A DNA stretch of 64,000 nucleotides from Ga0077548 sp035440445 (GTDB lineage: Bacteria; Pseudomonadota; Alphaproteobacteria; Rhizobiales; Xanthobacteraceae): positions 60,699 to 124,698 of the forward strand of contig DAORMJ010000012.1 in NCBI GenBank assembly GCA_035440445.1, read 5' to 3'. The position numbers and the translations under genes are program-made. The notes under the pieces are model-generated. The model had not been told where the DNA came from. It did no database searches and saw only the letters and a program-made list of their open reading frames with translations. Positions 25,858 to 34,387 of this stretch are shown piece after piece (position 1 is the stretch's first letter; each line of letters opens with the position of its first letter).

Positions 25858-26082
25858 TTCCTGCTCCTCGCAAATCGCCTTGTTTTCTACTGACTTATGA
25901 CCGGTACCGACCTGTATTGGATACAGGTGTCCGCAGTCTGCACGGTCAATATAAGCTTAAATGTTGCCCTGCGTCATTCGTTTACCGGCATTGCACAAAG
26001 CGGTAGCCGCACCGCGAAAAAGACCCTAAGCTTTTGGATATTCAGCGGGGGAACGCTGCGTTTGCGTCAGGGAGTTCAGTAA
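25858..26082. promoter_or_regulatory. Divergent phaA / phaR regulatory spacer
   Basis: A 225-base spacer with starts on both sides, so it must hold promoters for phaA (minus) and phaR (plus). It is visibly AT-richer than the flanking genes. PhaR proteins bind TGC-rich sites; the string ATGTTGCCCTGCG (about 25959-25971) and TTGCACAAAGC (about 25992-26002) are the nearest candidates but neither is a clear symmetrical operator. The inference of autoregulation is from the family, not from a proven site. Confidence 0.4.
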
Positions 26083-26640
26083 ATGGCCAAGCCGCAAGAA
26101 CCGGTAACGATCAAAAAATACGCCAACCGGCGGCTCTATAATACGGGAACCAGCGCCTATGTTACGCTGGAGGACCTCGCCGTCATGGTGAAGTCCGGCG
26201 AAGACTTCGTAGTTTATGACGCCAAGACCGGCGAGGACATTACCCGCTCGGTGCTGACCCAGATCATTTTCGAGCAGGAAGGCAAAGGCGGACAGAACCT
26301 CTTGCCGATCAATTTCCTGCGCCAGCTCATCCGCTTCTACGGCGACTCGATGCAGCTTCTCGTCCCGCGCTACCTCGAGACTTCGCTCTCGCATTTCACG
26401 CAGGAGCAGGAAAAGTTTCGCGAGCAGATGGGCAAGACCTTCAATATCCCGGGCTTCGGGGCCTTCGACGATCAGGTGAAGCGCAACATGGAGATGTTCC
26501 AGCGCGCCTTCACCATGTTCCTGCCGACCGCGAAGGACAATGTCTCGAACCCGCCGCAGGAAACCTCCAGCGACGAGATCGACACGCTGAAGCGTCAGGT
26601 TTCCGAGATGCAGAAGAAGCTCGACAAGATCGGCGAATAG
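26083..26640 (+). CDS. phaR: Polyhydroxyalkanoate synthesis repressor PhaR
   Basis: A 185-residue regulator that senses PHB granules: bound to PHB it releases DNA, so phasin and PHB genes are expressed only when polymer is present. The N-terminal PHB/PHA accumulation regulator DNA-binding domain has the hallmark IKKYANRRLYNTGTSAYVTL. The C-terminal PHB_acc region (about 70-130) contains FYGDSMQLLVPRYLE, and a short coiled coil ends the protein. Divergent from phaA-phbB, as in most rhizobia. A strong hairpin terminator follows about 30 bases after the stop. Confidence 0.95.
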   Translation: MAKPQEPVTIKKYANRRLYNTGTSAYVTLEDLAVMVKSGEDFVVYDAKTGEDITRSVLTQIIFEQEGKGGQNLLPINFLRQLIRFYGDSMQLLVPRYLETSLSHFTQEQEKFREQMGKTFNIPGFGAFDDQVKRNMEMFQRAFTMFLPTAKDNVSNPPQETSSDEIDTLKRQVSEMQKKLDKIGE

Positions 26641-26670
26641 GCGATCAGAGAATAATCTGAAGAGAATAAG

Positions 26671-26696
26671 AAAGCCGGCTTCTAGCCGGCTTTTTT
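26671..26696 (+). terminator. Rho-independent terminator after phaR
   Basis: The stem AAGCCGGCT / AGCCGGCTT has a three-base loop and is followed by TTTTTTC on the plus strand. The 3' arm and T-run also encode the last five residues (KKKAG) and stop codon of the convergent GGDEF gene, so the terminator is built partly from coding sequence. Confidence 0.85.
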
Positions 26697-27707
26697 CTTG
26701 CTCGCTTTTGTGGCTGCGGCTGGCATCGCCGCGCGCGGCGGCTGATAGTCGATAAAGTTCCCCTTGCCCGCGGCCTTCGCCTGCTCGAGCGCGATATTCG
26801 CGTAAGCAATGACTTCGCCGGCATTGCGCGCATAGCGCGGCGCCACGACGCCACCCGCCGTCACGGTAAAGCTCAGCGCGCCGGCCGAGGTGTCGAACGG
26901 CACTTCCCGCACCGCATTCACGAAGCGATTGCCGGCGACAAACAAATCCTCCAGCGAACACTCATGCAGCACGATGCCGAACTTGTTGTCGGAGAAGCGG
27001 CCGATCAGATCCTTGCCGCGCTTGTGCGTGCGCAGCCGCTCGGCGATCGCCGCGATCACCTGATCGCCGACGCCATAACCGTAGGTCTGGTTGCACTCGG
27101 CAAGGCCGTCGATCGCGGCAACAACGAAGCCGAAACTCGTCTTGAATTTCGTTGCGTTCTCGAATTCATCGGCAATGGCCTGCGTCAGCACCGTGCGATT
27201 GAGACCGCCGGTCAGCGGATCCGATTGCGAAAGCCGCGCCAGTTCCTGCTCGCGGCGATAGCGCTCAGTGACGTTGCGCACGATGCCATCCGCGCGCGCG
27301 GGCTTGCCGTCAGCACCGGCGAACCAACGGCCTGAGTCCTCGATCCAGCAGACCTGTCCCGGCGCACGTTGCTTCAGCGCGTAGCGGATTTCATAAGGCA
27401 CGCCGATGCCCGGATCCTTGCGCTGGTCGGAGAAGACCGCGTCGTGGCGGGTCTGTGTGCTATCCGGCGAAATGAGCTGCGCATAAGCGCTGCCTGATGA
27501 AATCTCCTCGATGGAAACCACGTTGAGCACGGTCGGCGCATTGGCGCTCCACGCAACCGCGTCGCTCTTGCAATCCCAGCTATAGGCAGCCTCGCCGCTG
27601 GCAAACAGCACCGAAGCGATGCGCTCCGGCGACAACATCGGGATCGAAACCGGCTTGTCTTCATCATGAATCGGCGACGGGCGCGGATTGCGCTTCGACT
27701 GGGCCAT
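26682..27707 (-). CDS. PAS-GGDEF protein with degenerate GGDEF motif
   Basis: A 341-residue cytoplasmic protein. An N-terminal PAS-like sensor (about 25-150, ending in ADGIVRNVTERYRREQEL) leads into a GGDEF domain starting at LARLSQSDPLTGGLNR (about 155-170). The active-site loop reads GRFSDNKFGIVL, so the GGDEF signature is replaced by SDNKF and the metal/GTP-binding residues are lost. It is therefore unlikely to make cyclic di-GMP and may act as a binding or regulatory protein. Annotation tools would call it a diguanylate cyclase by domain. Convergent with phaR and sharing its terminator. Confidence 0.85.
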   Translation of the reverse strand: MAQSKRNPRPSPIHDEDKPVSIPMLSPERIASVLFASGEAAYSWDCKSDAVAWSANAPTVLNVVSIEEISSGSAYAQLISPDSTQTRHDAVFSDQRKDPGIGVPYEIRYALKQRAPGQVCWIEDSGRWFAGADGKPARADGIVRNVTERYRREQELARLSQSDPLTGGLNRTVLTQAIADEFENATKFKTSFGFVVAAIDGLAECNQTYGYGVGDQVIAAIAERLRTHKRGKDLIGRFSDNKFGIVLHECSLEDLFVAGNRFVNAVREVPFDTSAGALSFTVTAGGVVAPRYARNAGEVIAYANIALEQAKAAGKGNFIDYQPPRAAMPAAATKASKKKAG

Positions 27708-27877
27708 TGCTGCTTCCCCGGTATTCTTTTGCCCGAGGCGATAGCCCCCGCCCGCTTAATTTGGCGTGAGCGCAAACATGGCGTTGATCGATGATCCTTA
27801 ACGGAACGTTAGGGCTGGTGCGCCGCTTGCACTGAACCCTGTGCAGCGAAACGCGTTGTCCCATCGAGAGACGAACC

Positions 27878-28141
27878 ATGAGCTTCGAAGCGCAGAGCGA
27901 ACGGAAAGAAAGCGAATGCCGCGCCCTGGTGCCGCTCGAGACCGCGGACCGGCAGCATTCGGGCCGTCCGCGCGCGGAAGCGCCGTTTCTCGTACAATTG
28001 TCGGCGAATGTGAACGGCTTTGCGCAGTATCGCGCCAAGCGCCGCGAGCAGCCCGAAGTCGGCGCGAGCGTTTACCGCACGACGATCTCCGCGGCGCTCG
28101 CCGTGCAGCCGCGCGGCAAAAAACTGGATTACTGCGCGTAA
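27878..28141 (+). CDS. Conserved hypothetical protein, 87 aa
   Basis: A small, hydrophilic, Arg/Glu-rich protein with no signal peptide or membrane helix: MSFEAQSERKESECRALVPL at the start, PFLVQLSANVNGFAQYRAKR in the middle. The segment FLVQLSA-x6-QYRAKRRE is reminiscent of small hypothetical proteins I recall from Bradyrhizobiaceae, with no known role. The ATG at 27878 follows gagagacgaacc, a weak ribosome site. The last 13 bases overlap the convergent membrane protein gene. Confidence 0.6.
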   Translation: MSFEAQSERKESECRALVPLETADRQHSGRPRAEAPFLVQLSANVNGFAQYRAKRREQPEVGASVYRTTISAALAVQPRGKKLDYCA

Positions 28142-28530
28142 GGATCGACGCTGATGTCGCGCCGCGAGGTGCGCACCGCGACCGACCAGCCGCCAAGCAC
28201 ATCGACCAGCGCGATAATCAGAAGAATGGCGAAGGTCGAAGTGCCCGCCTCCGCAACCAATAGAAACTCTACCAGCGCGCCGATGAAGATCAGCGTCGAC
28301 AACACGTGATCGAAAATCGACCGCGCGGTGTTGCGCGCGGCCTTCAGCACTTCGAAAAACAACAGGAACAGTGCAAATGCGATCAGCAGATCGCTGGCCG
28401 ATATCGGCCATTCGACACCGGAGGGCACGCGCAGCGAGAACATGGCCGCCGTCCAGGACATGCCCGGCAGCAGAAAGGCGACCATGTTGTAGATGGCAAA
28501 CGCAATCAGCAGCAGCGGAAAGGCGACCAT
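28129..28530 (-). CDS. Four-helix membrane protein of unknown function
   Basis: A 133-residue protein with four hydrophobic helices: about 2-22 (PLLLIAFAIYNMVAFLL), 46-66 (LLIAFALFLLFFEVL), 80-95 (LIFIGALVEFLLVAE) and 97-115 (FAILLIIALVDVLGG). The cytoplasmic tail is short and basic. No catalytic motif is visible. It overlaps the 87-aa convergent gene by 13 bases and lies just downstream of rpmF on the same strand, 43 bases apart. I recall similar hypothetical proteins next to rpmF in Bradyrhizobium relatives. Confidence 0.7.
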   Translation of the reverse strand: MVAFPLLLIAFAIYNMVAFLLPGMSWTAAMFSLRVPSGVEWPISASDLLIAFALFLLFFEVLKAARNTARSIFDHVLSTLIFIGALVEFLLVAEAGTSTFAILLIIALVDVLGGWSVAVRTSRRDISVDPYAQ

Positions 28531-28573
28531 GACAGGTTCTCTTCGGCGCGCGGCCCTGCGTGCGGCTTCGGGC

Positions 28574-28759
28574 TTAGTTCTCGCTCTTCGCCTTCAGAAC
28601 CTGACGGCCTTTGTACATGCCGGTCTTCAGGTCCAGATGGTGCGGACGGCGCAGTTCGCCGGAATCCTTGTCCTCGACATAGGTCGGGGCTTTCAGCGCA
28701 TCGGCTGAGCGGCGCATGCCGCGGCGCGAGGGCGAGGTTTTTCGCTTGGGAACGGCCAT
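28574..28759 (-). CDS. rpmF: 50S ribosomal protein L32
   Basis: A 61-residue protein with the L32 start MAVPKRKTSPSRRGMRRSAD, and HHLDLKTGMYKGRQVL in the second half. Lys/Arg-rich as expected. The Cys pairs found in some L32 proteins are absent, as is usual in alphaproteobacteria. The fabD-plsX genes that accompany rpmF in other phyla are not here; mtgA and ispA are the neighbours. Confidence 0.96.
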   Translation of the reverse strand: MAVPKRKTSPSRRGMRRSADALKAPTYVEDKDSGELRRPHHLDLKTGMYKGRQVLKAKSEN

Positions 28760-28914
28760 TTTCGTCTCCGAAATCGGCCCACGATCGAGGAGACGGGGCC
28801 GGAATGTCTGTCTGGAAGCCCGGGCTTATAGAGGATTGATCCGCTTGCCGCTAGCCGGGAGACGTTTTTGCGCGATTCCGCTGTCCGGCATGCTGAAGCG
28901 GGGGCAAGAACTCT

Positions 28915-29634
28915 CTAACGTCTTGAAATAACACACGAAACGGAGGAAGGACCGTTGTTGAGTGCAATCCGCTGCCGCGCGCCTGCCGCTTTGCGCAGTT
29001 GCGGACCCGGGCGGCGCGGGTCCCGCACCAGCGGATTCGGCAGGGCACCGGCCAGAAGGGCGGCCTCCGACGCCGTCAGTTCGCTCGCGCTCTTGTTGAA
29101 GGCGCGGCGCGCCGCGGCCTCGGCGCCAAACTCGCCATCAGGCCCCCATTCCGCGATGTTGAGATAGACTTCGATCATGCGCCGCTTCGACCAGATCGCG
29201 GTCATGTAATAAGCGAGCGGAATTTCGAGCGCCTTGCGAACCACGTGACGCCCGGGCCAGAGAAACAAGTTCTTCGCGACCTGCATCGGAACGGTCGAGG
29301 CCCCGCGCGCTTCACCATATTCTTCGTAATCTTCGATCACGCCCTGCAATTCATGCCAGTCGACGCCGCGATGCGTGCAGAAGCGCCCGTCTTCTCCTGC
29401 GATGACCATGCCGACGAGTGCGGGCGAAATATCCGCAAGCGGCGTCCACACGCGCTCAACCCGCTGGAACGTGACCCAGCGCCACAGCATCAGGGTCGAG
29501 ACCGGCGGCACGACCGCGTACAACGGCACCAGAACGAACGGCAGCAACAGCACGATCAGAACGGCATAAACCACGCGCCGCACGATGGAGGAACGCCGCT
29601 TCGGCCTCGAATTTTCCCGGCTTTCCCCACTCAT
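28915..29634 (-). CDS. mtgA: Monofunctional peptidoglycan glycosyltransferase
   Basis: A family GT51 enzyme (239 aa) that polymerises lipid II into glycan strands without a transpeptidase domain. One N-terminal transmembrane helix (about 19-41) is followed by the GT51 motifs EDGRFCTHRGVDW (catalytic Glu), ASTVPMQVAKNLFLWPGR and RMIEVYLNIAEWGPDGEFG. The ATG at 29632-29634 (MSGESRENSRPKRRSS) is chosen over an upstream extension that lacks family resemblance. Neighbouring ispA makes isoprenoid precursors for the undecaprenyl carrier, although co-regulation is not shown; the two genes are divergent. Confidence 0.93.
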   Translation of the reverse strand: MSGESRENSRPKRRSSIVRRVVYAVLIVLLLPFVLVPLYAVVPPVSTLMLWRWVTFQRVERVWTPLADISPALVGMVIAGEDGRFCTHRGVDWHELQGVIEDYEEYGEARGASTVPMQVAKNLFLWPGRHVVRKALEIPLAYYMTAIWSKRRMIEVYLNIAEWGPDGEFGAEAAARRAFNKSASELTASEAALLAGALPNPLVRDPRRPGPQLRKAAGARQRIALNNGPSSVSCVISRR

Positions 29635-29761
29635 GCTGACGGCATTAAAGCATGATCCCGCGGCGAGCGAAGCCGTTTTCGGAAAAAGATACGGCCCGGG
29701 CAGGAAAGCTCCCGCGCGAGCTCTCATATCCGGAAATGGAATGCGTTATGTTTGACGGGAG

Positions 29762-30751
29762 ATGTTGGGTACGGCACCAAACGCAGGGACTATGTCGAGT
29801 GAGCCGAACCATGCAGCAAATCTCATGAGCGCGTTCGAGCAGCGTCTGGCGGAACGGGCGTCGCATTGCGAACAGGTGCTCGAACAAATCCTTGACGCTT
29901 CGCCGCAAGAGGGCGAGCGCGCCCGGCCCGCGCGTCTCCTCGCCGCCATGCGTCACGCCGCACTCGGCGGTGGCAAGCGTCTGCGGCCGGTTCTGGTGGT
30001 GGAATCGGCTGCACTGTTCGGTGTGCCTGCGGAAGCCAGCATGCCCGCGGGCGCGGCCTTTGAACTCTTGCATTGTTATTCGCTGGTGCATGACGACCTG
30101 CCTGCGATGGATGATGACGATCTGCGGCGCGGCAAGCCCACCGTGCATAAGGCCTTCGACGAGGCGACGGCGATCCTGGCAGGCGATGCCTTGCAGACGC
30201 TTGCTTTCGACGTGCTCTCGCGCGAAGCGACGCATCATGACCCTGCCGTGCGCGCCGCGCTCGTACAGTGCCTCGCGCGCGCAAGCGGCATCGGCGGCAT
30301 GGCAGGCGGACAGATGCTCGATCTCGAAGCGGAAGGCAGATTCTCCGTCTATAACGAGCCGGCAGCGCTTGATCTCGGCGAGATAGAAACCTTGCAACGC
30401 ATGAAAACCGGCGCGCTGCTTGCGGCCTGCTGCGAGGCGGGAGCAATTCTCGGAAATGCGCCGGAAGCGGACAGGGCTGCAATCAAGCGCTACGCGAACG
30501 CAATCGGTTTCGCGTTCCAGCTCGCCGACGACATCCTCGATGTCGAAGGCGATGCGGCGGCCGTCGGCAAGGCCGTTGGCAAGGACGCGGCAAAGAATAA
30601 AGGCACGCTCGTTTCGGTCATCGGCGTTGCGGATGCGCGCAAGCGGCTTGACGGACTTGTCGATGAGGCAAAGCATGCGTTGTCGCCCTTCGGCAGGGGC
30701 GCGACGTGGCTGATCGCCTGCGCAGAGTTCATCGCGGCCAGAAAGTCCTGA
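29762..30751 (+). CDS. ispA: Polyprenyl (farnesyl/geranylgeranyl) diphosphate synthase
   Basis: A trans-isoprenyl diphosphate synthase that condenses IPP with allylic diphosphates. The first aspartate-rich motif is HDDLPAMDDDDLRRGKPT and the second is LADDILDVEGD. The residues before the first motif (ELLHCYSLVHDD) resemble short-chain (C15) enzymes, so farnesyl diphosphate is the likeliest product. Start is uncertain: ATG 29762 gives 329 aa, while in-frame ATGs at 29792 and 29825 give lengths nearer typical IspA, and none has a good ribosome site. The stop overlaps the ATG of the next gene by one base. Confidence 0.92.
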   Translation: MLGTAPNAGTMSSEPNHAANLMSAFEQRLAERASHCEQVLEQILDASPQEGERARPARLLAAMRHAALGGGKRLRPVLVVESAALFGVPAEASMPAGAAFELLHCYSLVHDDLPAMDDDDLRRGKPTVHKAFDEATAILAGDALQTLAFDVLSREATHHDPAVRAALVQCLARASGIGGMAGGQMLDLEAEGRFSVYNEPAALDLGEIETLQRMKTGALLAACCEAGAILGNAPEADRAAIKRYANAIGFAFQLADDILDVEGDAAAVGKAVGKDAAKNKGTLVSVIGVADARKRLDGLVDEAKHALSPFGRGATWLIACAEFIAARKS

Positions 30752-31428
30752 TGGCGAAACCGAAGGCAAAAAGTTCCGGAGGCCTGTTGCAAAAGCAGAT
30801 GAAAGCGCATGCGCGCCTTCTGATTGCGATTGCGGCCGGCATTCTGGTCTGGTTCGCCGCGTATAGCTTCCTCCCCGTGACGCGCTTGCTGCTCGCGTGG
30901 AATGCGTGCGTCTGGCTCTTCCTCGTGCTGGTGCTGAATATGATGGCTACCGCAACCATGGCCGATCTGCGGCAGCGCGCGAGCATGGAGGATGAGGGCC
31001 GCGTCGCGACGTTGATCCTCGTCACGACCGCAACCATCACGGCTTTCGCCGCACTCGGCTTGGAACTTGCCGACGCGCTGCAGGCCAAGGCCGCCGATCA
31101 GGCTCTGCGCGTGACCATCGCGCTCGGCGCGATTTTCGGCTCATGGCTTTTCGTGAACTTCGCCTTTGCGCTTCACTACGCCCACGAAGTCTATCGCACG
31201 AAGGAGAACATTTCCGCGCTCGGCTTTCCGAACGAGAAAGAGCCCGACTACTGGGACTTTCTTTATTTCGCGATGGTGCTTGGTACGACCTTTCAGACGT
31301 CGGACGTCGAAATCCGTTCGCGCGCCTTGCGACGGACGGCCATGGTGCAAGGGCTGGTCGCGTTTCTCTTCAACACCGCGATCATTGCGCTCACCGTGAG
31401 CGTCGCATCGAAGCTGCTCGGCGGCTGA
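30751..31428 (+). CDS. DUF1345 membrane protein
   Basis: A 225-residue membrane protein with about five hydrophobic segments. The family hallmark is the C-terminal region EPDYWDFLYFAMVLGTTFQT and SDVEIRSRALRRTAMVQGLV, which is diagnostic of DUF1345. The basic N-terminus (MAKPKAKSSGGLLQKQMKAH) is cytoplasmic. Function is unknown. Its ATG overlaps the ispA stop by one base (TGATG), so translation is coupled. It is convergent with ispG, and the two stop codons abut. Confidence 0.86.
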   Translation: MAKPKAKSSGGLLQKQMKAHARLLIAIAAGILVWFAAYSFLPVTRLLLAWNACVWLFLVLVLNMMATATMADLRQRASMEDEGRVATLILVTTATITAFAALGLELADALQAKAADQALRVTIALGAIFGSWLFVNFAFALHYAHEVYRTKENISALGFPNEKEPDYWDFLYFAMVLGTTFQTSDVEIRSRALRRTAMVQGLVAFLFNTAIIALTVSVASKLLGG

Positions 31429-32700
31429 TTATTCCGCGGCGGGCTTCTGCGCGACGCCGCCAAAGCGGCGCGCGACATAATCCTCGACAATCGCCTTGAA
31501 GTCGGCGGCAAGCGTCGAACCGCGCAGCGTCATCGCCTTCTTACCGTCGATGAAGACGGGAGCAGACGGCGCTTCGCCGGTGCCGGGCAGCGAAATGCCG
31601 ATATCGGCATGTTTCGATTCGCCGGGACCGTTCACGATGCAACCCATGACCGCGACGTTGAGCGTTTCGACCCCGGGATATTTCGTCTTCCAGCCGGCCA
31701 TCGAGTCGCGGATGTAGGACTGGATCTCGAAGGCGAGTTCCTGAAACACCGTCGACGTGGTGCGGCCACAGCCCGGACAAGCGGCGACGAGCGGGACGAA
31801 AGTGCGGAAGCCCATCGTCTGCAACAGTTCCTGCGCAACCTGCACTTCCAGCGTGCGGTCGCCATTCGGCTCAGGCGTCAGCGAAATGCGGATCGTGTCG
31901 CCGATACCCTGCTGCAGCAGGATCGAAAGCGACGCGGCCGAAGCCACGATGCCCTTCGAACCCATGCCGGCTTCGGTAAGCCCGAGATGCAGCGCATAGT
32001 CGGAACGGCGCGCAAGATCCTGATAGACCGCGATCAGATCCTGCACGGCGGAAACTTTCGCGGAAAGAATGATTTTGCCGCGCGCCATGCCGAGTTCTTC
32101 AGCGCGGCCTGCGGAAATTAGCGCCGACTGCACCAGCGCTTCGCGCGTGACAGCGCGCGCCTCCATCGGCTTTGCCGATTGCGCGTTCTGATCCATCAGG
32201 TGCGTGAGCAGTTCCTGATCGAGCGAACCCCAATTCGCACCGATGCGAACGGGCTTGCCGTACTGCATCGCGATTTCGATGATCGAGGAGAACTGCTTGT
32301 CGCGCTTTTCGCGGAAGCCGACATTGCCGGGATTGATCCGATATTTCGCGAGCGCTTCCGCGCAGGCCGGATGATCGGCGAGGAGCTTGTGGCCGATATA
32401 GTGAAAGTCGCCGACCAGCGGCACGTTCAGGTTCATTCTCGCAAGCCGGTCGCGAATATGGGGCACTGCGGCCGCGGCTTCATCGCGGTCGACCGTGATC
32501 CGCACGATCTCCGAACCCGCGCGAAACAGATCAGCCACTTGTTTGGTGGTCTTTTCGATGTCGGCGGTATCGGTGTTAGTCATCGACTGCACGACGATCG
32601 GATGACCGCCGCCCACGGCAACGCCGCCAACATCCACCGGCACGGAAACGCGCCGCGCTGCCGCGCCGAAAACTTTTCTGTCGTTCTCGAAACTGTTCAT
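31429..32700 (-). CDS. ispG: 4-hydroxy-3-methylbut-2-en-1-yl diphosphate synthase
   Basis: Methylerythritol-phosphate pathway enzyme (also GcpE), a [4Fe-4S] protein that reductively converts MEcPP to HMBPP. The cluster cysteines are visible in ACPGCGRTTSTVFQELA and MGCIVNGPGESKHAD. The N-terminal GGGHPIVVQSMTNTDTADIE is typical. The ATG at 32698-32700 overlaps the zur stop (ATGA), which supports this start over ATG 32721. Together with ispA on the other strand, isoprenoid synthesis genes flank the DUF1345 gene. Confidence 0.95.
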   Translation of the reverse strand: MNSFENDRKVFGAAARRVSVPVDVGGVAVGGGHPIVVQSMTNTDTADIEKTTKQVADLFRAGSEIVRITVDRDEAAAAVPHIRDRLARMNLNVPLVGDFHYIGHKLLADHPACAEALAKYRINPGNVGFREKRDKQFSSIIEIAMQYGKPVRIGANWGSLDQELLTHLMDQNAQSAKPMEARAVTREALVQSALISAGRAEELGMARGKIILSAKVSAVQDLIAVYQDLARRSDYALHLGLTEAGMGSKGIVASAASLSILLQQGIGDTIRISLTPEPNGDRTLEVQVAQELLQTMGFRTFVPLVAACPGCGRTTSTVFQELAFEIQSYIRDSMAGWKTKYPGVETLNVAVMGCIVNGPGESKHADIGISLPGTGEAPSAPVFIDGKKAMTLRGSTLAADFKAIVEDYVARRFGGVAQKPAAE

Positions 32701-33185
32701 CGTCTGGATTTCTTCCGGCACGGCTCGCAGATGCCGCTGACTTCAATGATCGAGGAATGCGCCTCGAAACCCGCCGCCTTGGTCGCCTTGGCAACATCCC
32801 GGCTGAATGACGATGCCTGCATCTCGGCGACCGCGCTGCATTTCTCGCAGAGCAGGAACATCACAGGCTCCGCGCGCTCGTGACCCGCGCTGCAGGCAAG
32901 AAACGCGTTCCGGCTTTCAATGCGATGCGCGAGATTCTCTTCGGTCAGAAAATCGAGTGCGCGATAGACCGACATCGCCGGAACGGGTTCGCCGGTGGCC
33001 GCAAGCTTTTCGACGATCTCGTAAGCGCCGACCGGCGCATGGCTCTGCGCGAGAATTTCGAGCACCCGCCGCCGCAAGGGCGTGAGCCGCAGCCCTCTGC
33101 CGCCGCAGGTTTTTTCCGCACGCGAAAGCGCGTCCTCGACACATTGGTCGTGGTCATGGCCGGGATCGGGAAAGGCTTTGTGCAT
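32697..33185 (-). CDS. zur: Fur family transcriptional regulator (Zur-like)
   Basis: A 162-residue winged-helix metalloregulator. The DNA-binding domain includes LTPLRRRVLEILAQSHAPVG and AMSVYRALDFLTEENLAHRI. The C-terminal half has the structural zinc pairs CEKC (in FLLCEKCSAVAEM) and CEPC at the end, and a HERAEP metal loop. The N-terminal HDHDQCVEDAL is characteristic of Zur rather than Fur. It would repress zinc uptake genes when zinc-loaded. The four-base overlap with ispG suggests co-transcription, an uncommon pairing. No Zur box was recognised in the 139-base divergent spacer with the patatin gene. Confidence 0.85.
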   Translation of the reverse strand: MHKAFPDPGHDHDQCVEDALSRAEKTCGGRGLRLTPLRRRVLEILAQSHAPVGAYEIVEKLAATGEPVPAMSVYRALDFLTEENLAHRIESRNAFLACSAGHERAEPVMFLLCEKCSAVAEMQASSFSRDVAKATKAAGFEAHSSIIEVSGICEPCRKKSRR

Positions 33186-33324
33186 GGATACAGAATATCA
33201 GGCGAAAGGGGCCGAAAACCAGTCCTTGCACCTTATGCTGCGGCGCACAATATAGTTGGGTTCGGGCTTTCCGGCGACGGACCCCGGAAGCTGTCCAATT
33301 GGCACAAAAGACCGGGCTTTCGCC

Positions 33325-34350
33325 ATGCGCACATCCAAAACCGTGAACCTCGCTTTGCAGGGCGGCGGCGCGCATGGCGCGTTCACCTGGGGCGTGCTGG
33401 ACCGGCTGCTCGACGAACAGCGGCTGACGATCGATTCGATTTCGGGAACTTCCGCCGGGGCCATGAACGCGGTGGTGCTCGCGAGCGGCTTTCAGAAAGG
33501 CGGGGCCGAGGGCGCGAAAGCCGCACTCGAGAGTTTCTGGCGCGCCATCTCGCGCGACGGGCGGCTGAGCCCGATGCAGCGCGGCTTAACGGACCGCTGG
33601 CTCGGCAACTGGTCGCTCGACCAGAACCCGTTTTTTCTCGCCATGGACGTCGCAAGCCGCTTTGTCTCGCCCTACGACTTCAATCCCTTCAACCTCAATC
33701 CGCTGCGCGACGTGCTGGAGCGCGAGGTGGATTTCGAGGCGCTGCGCAAGTGCCGCGATCTGAACATCTACCTTTCCGCCACCAACGTGCACACCGGCAA
33801 GGTGCGCGTGTTTCAGGGCAAGGAGATCACCGCCGATGTCGTCATGGCGTCGGCCTGCCTGCCGTTTCTTTTCAAGGCCGTCGAGATCGACGGCACGCCC
33901 TACTGGGACGGCGGCTATGTCGGCAATCCTCCGCTGTTTCCCTTCTTCCGGAGTGGCGAAGGCGGCGACGTGTTGCTGGTGCAGACGAACCCGGTGGAAC
34001 GGGCGGAAACACCGCAAAGCGCGCGCGACATTCTGAACCGCATCAACGAGATCACCTTCAACGCTTCGCTCGCATCCGAATTCCGCGCGATAGGTTATGT
34101 GAACCGGATGCTTGGCTCTAAACTGCTCCGCCGCTTCACCGGCAAAACGTCGCCGGAAGTACGGCTGCACCGCATCGAGGCGGGCGAAGGTCTGCTCGAA
34201 CTGACTTCGAGTTCGAAGTTCAATGTCGACTGGTCGTTCTTCCAGCATTTGCGCGACATCGGTCGCAACGCGACCGATGCCTTCCTGAAAAAGAATTACC
34301 GCTCCATCGGACGGCGCTCGACCCTCGATCTGCGCAAGGAAGGCGGCTGA
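33325..34350 (+). CDS. Patatin-like phospholipase
   Basis: A 341-residue lipid acyl hydrolase of the patatin family. The oxyanion-hole loop is LQGGGAHGAFTWGVLDRLL at the N-terminus, the nucleophile Ser is in SGTSAGAMNA (GXSXG), and the dyad Asp is in YWDGGYVGNPPLFP (DGG). No signal peptide is seen, so it is cytoplasmic or secreted by another route; some members are type III effectors (ExoU) but nothing here supports that. ATG 33325 gives MRTSKTVNLALQGGG, the normal start; the upstream open frame is not family-like. Confidence 0.92.
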   Translation: MRTSKTVNLALQGGGAHGAFTWGVLDRLLDEQRLTIDSISGTSAGAMNAVVLASGFQKGGAEGAKAALESFWRAISRDGRLSPMQRGLTDRWLGNWSLDQNPFFLAMDVASRFVSPYDFNPFNLNPLRDVLEREVDFEALRKCRDLNIYLSATNVHTGKVRVFQGKEITADVVMASACLPFLFKAVEIDGTPYWDGGYVGNPPLFPFFRSGEGGDVLLVQTNPVERAETPQSARDILNRINEITFNASLASEFRAIGYVNRMLGSKLLRRFTGKTSPEVRLHRIEAGEGLLELTSSSKFNVDWSFFQHLRDIGRNATDAFLKKNYRSIGRRSTLDLRKEGG

Positions 34351-34387
34351 CGTCGCCTCTCGCACAAGGAAGCGCTATTCTTTATCT

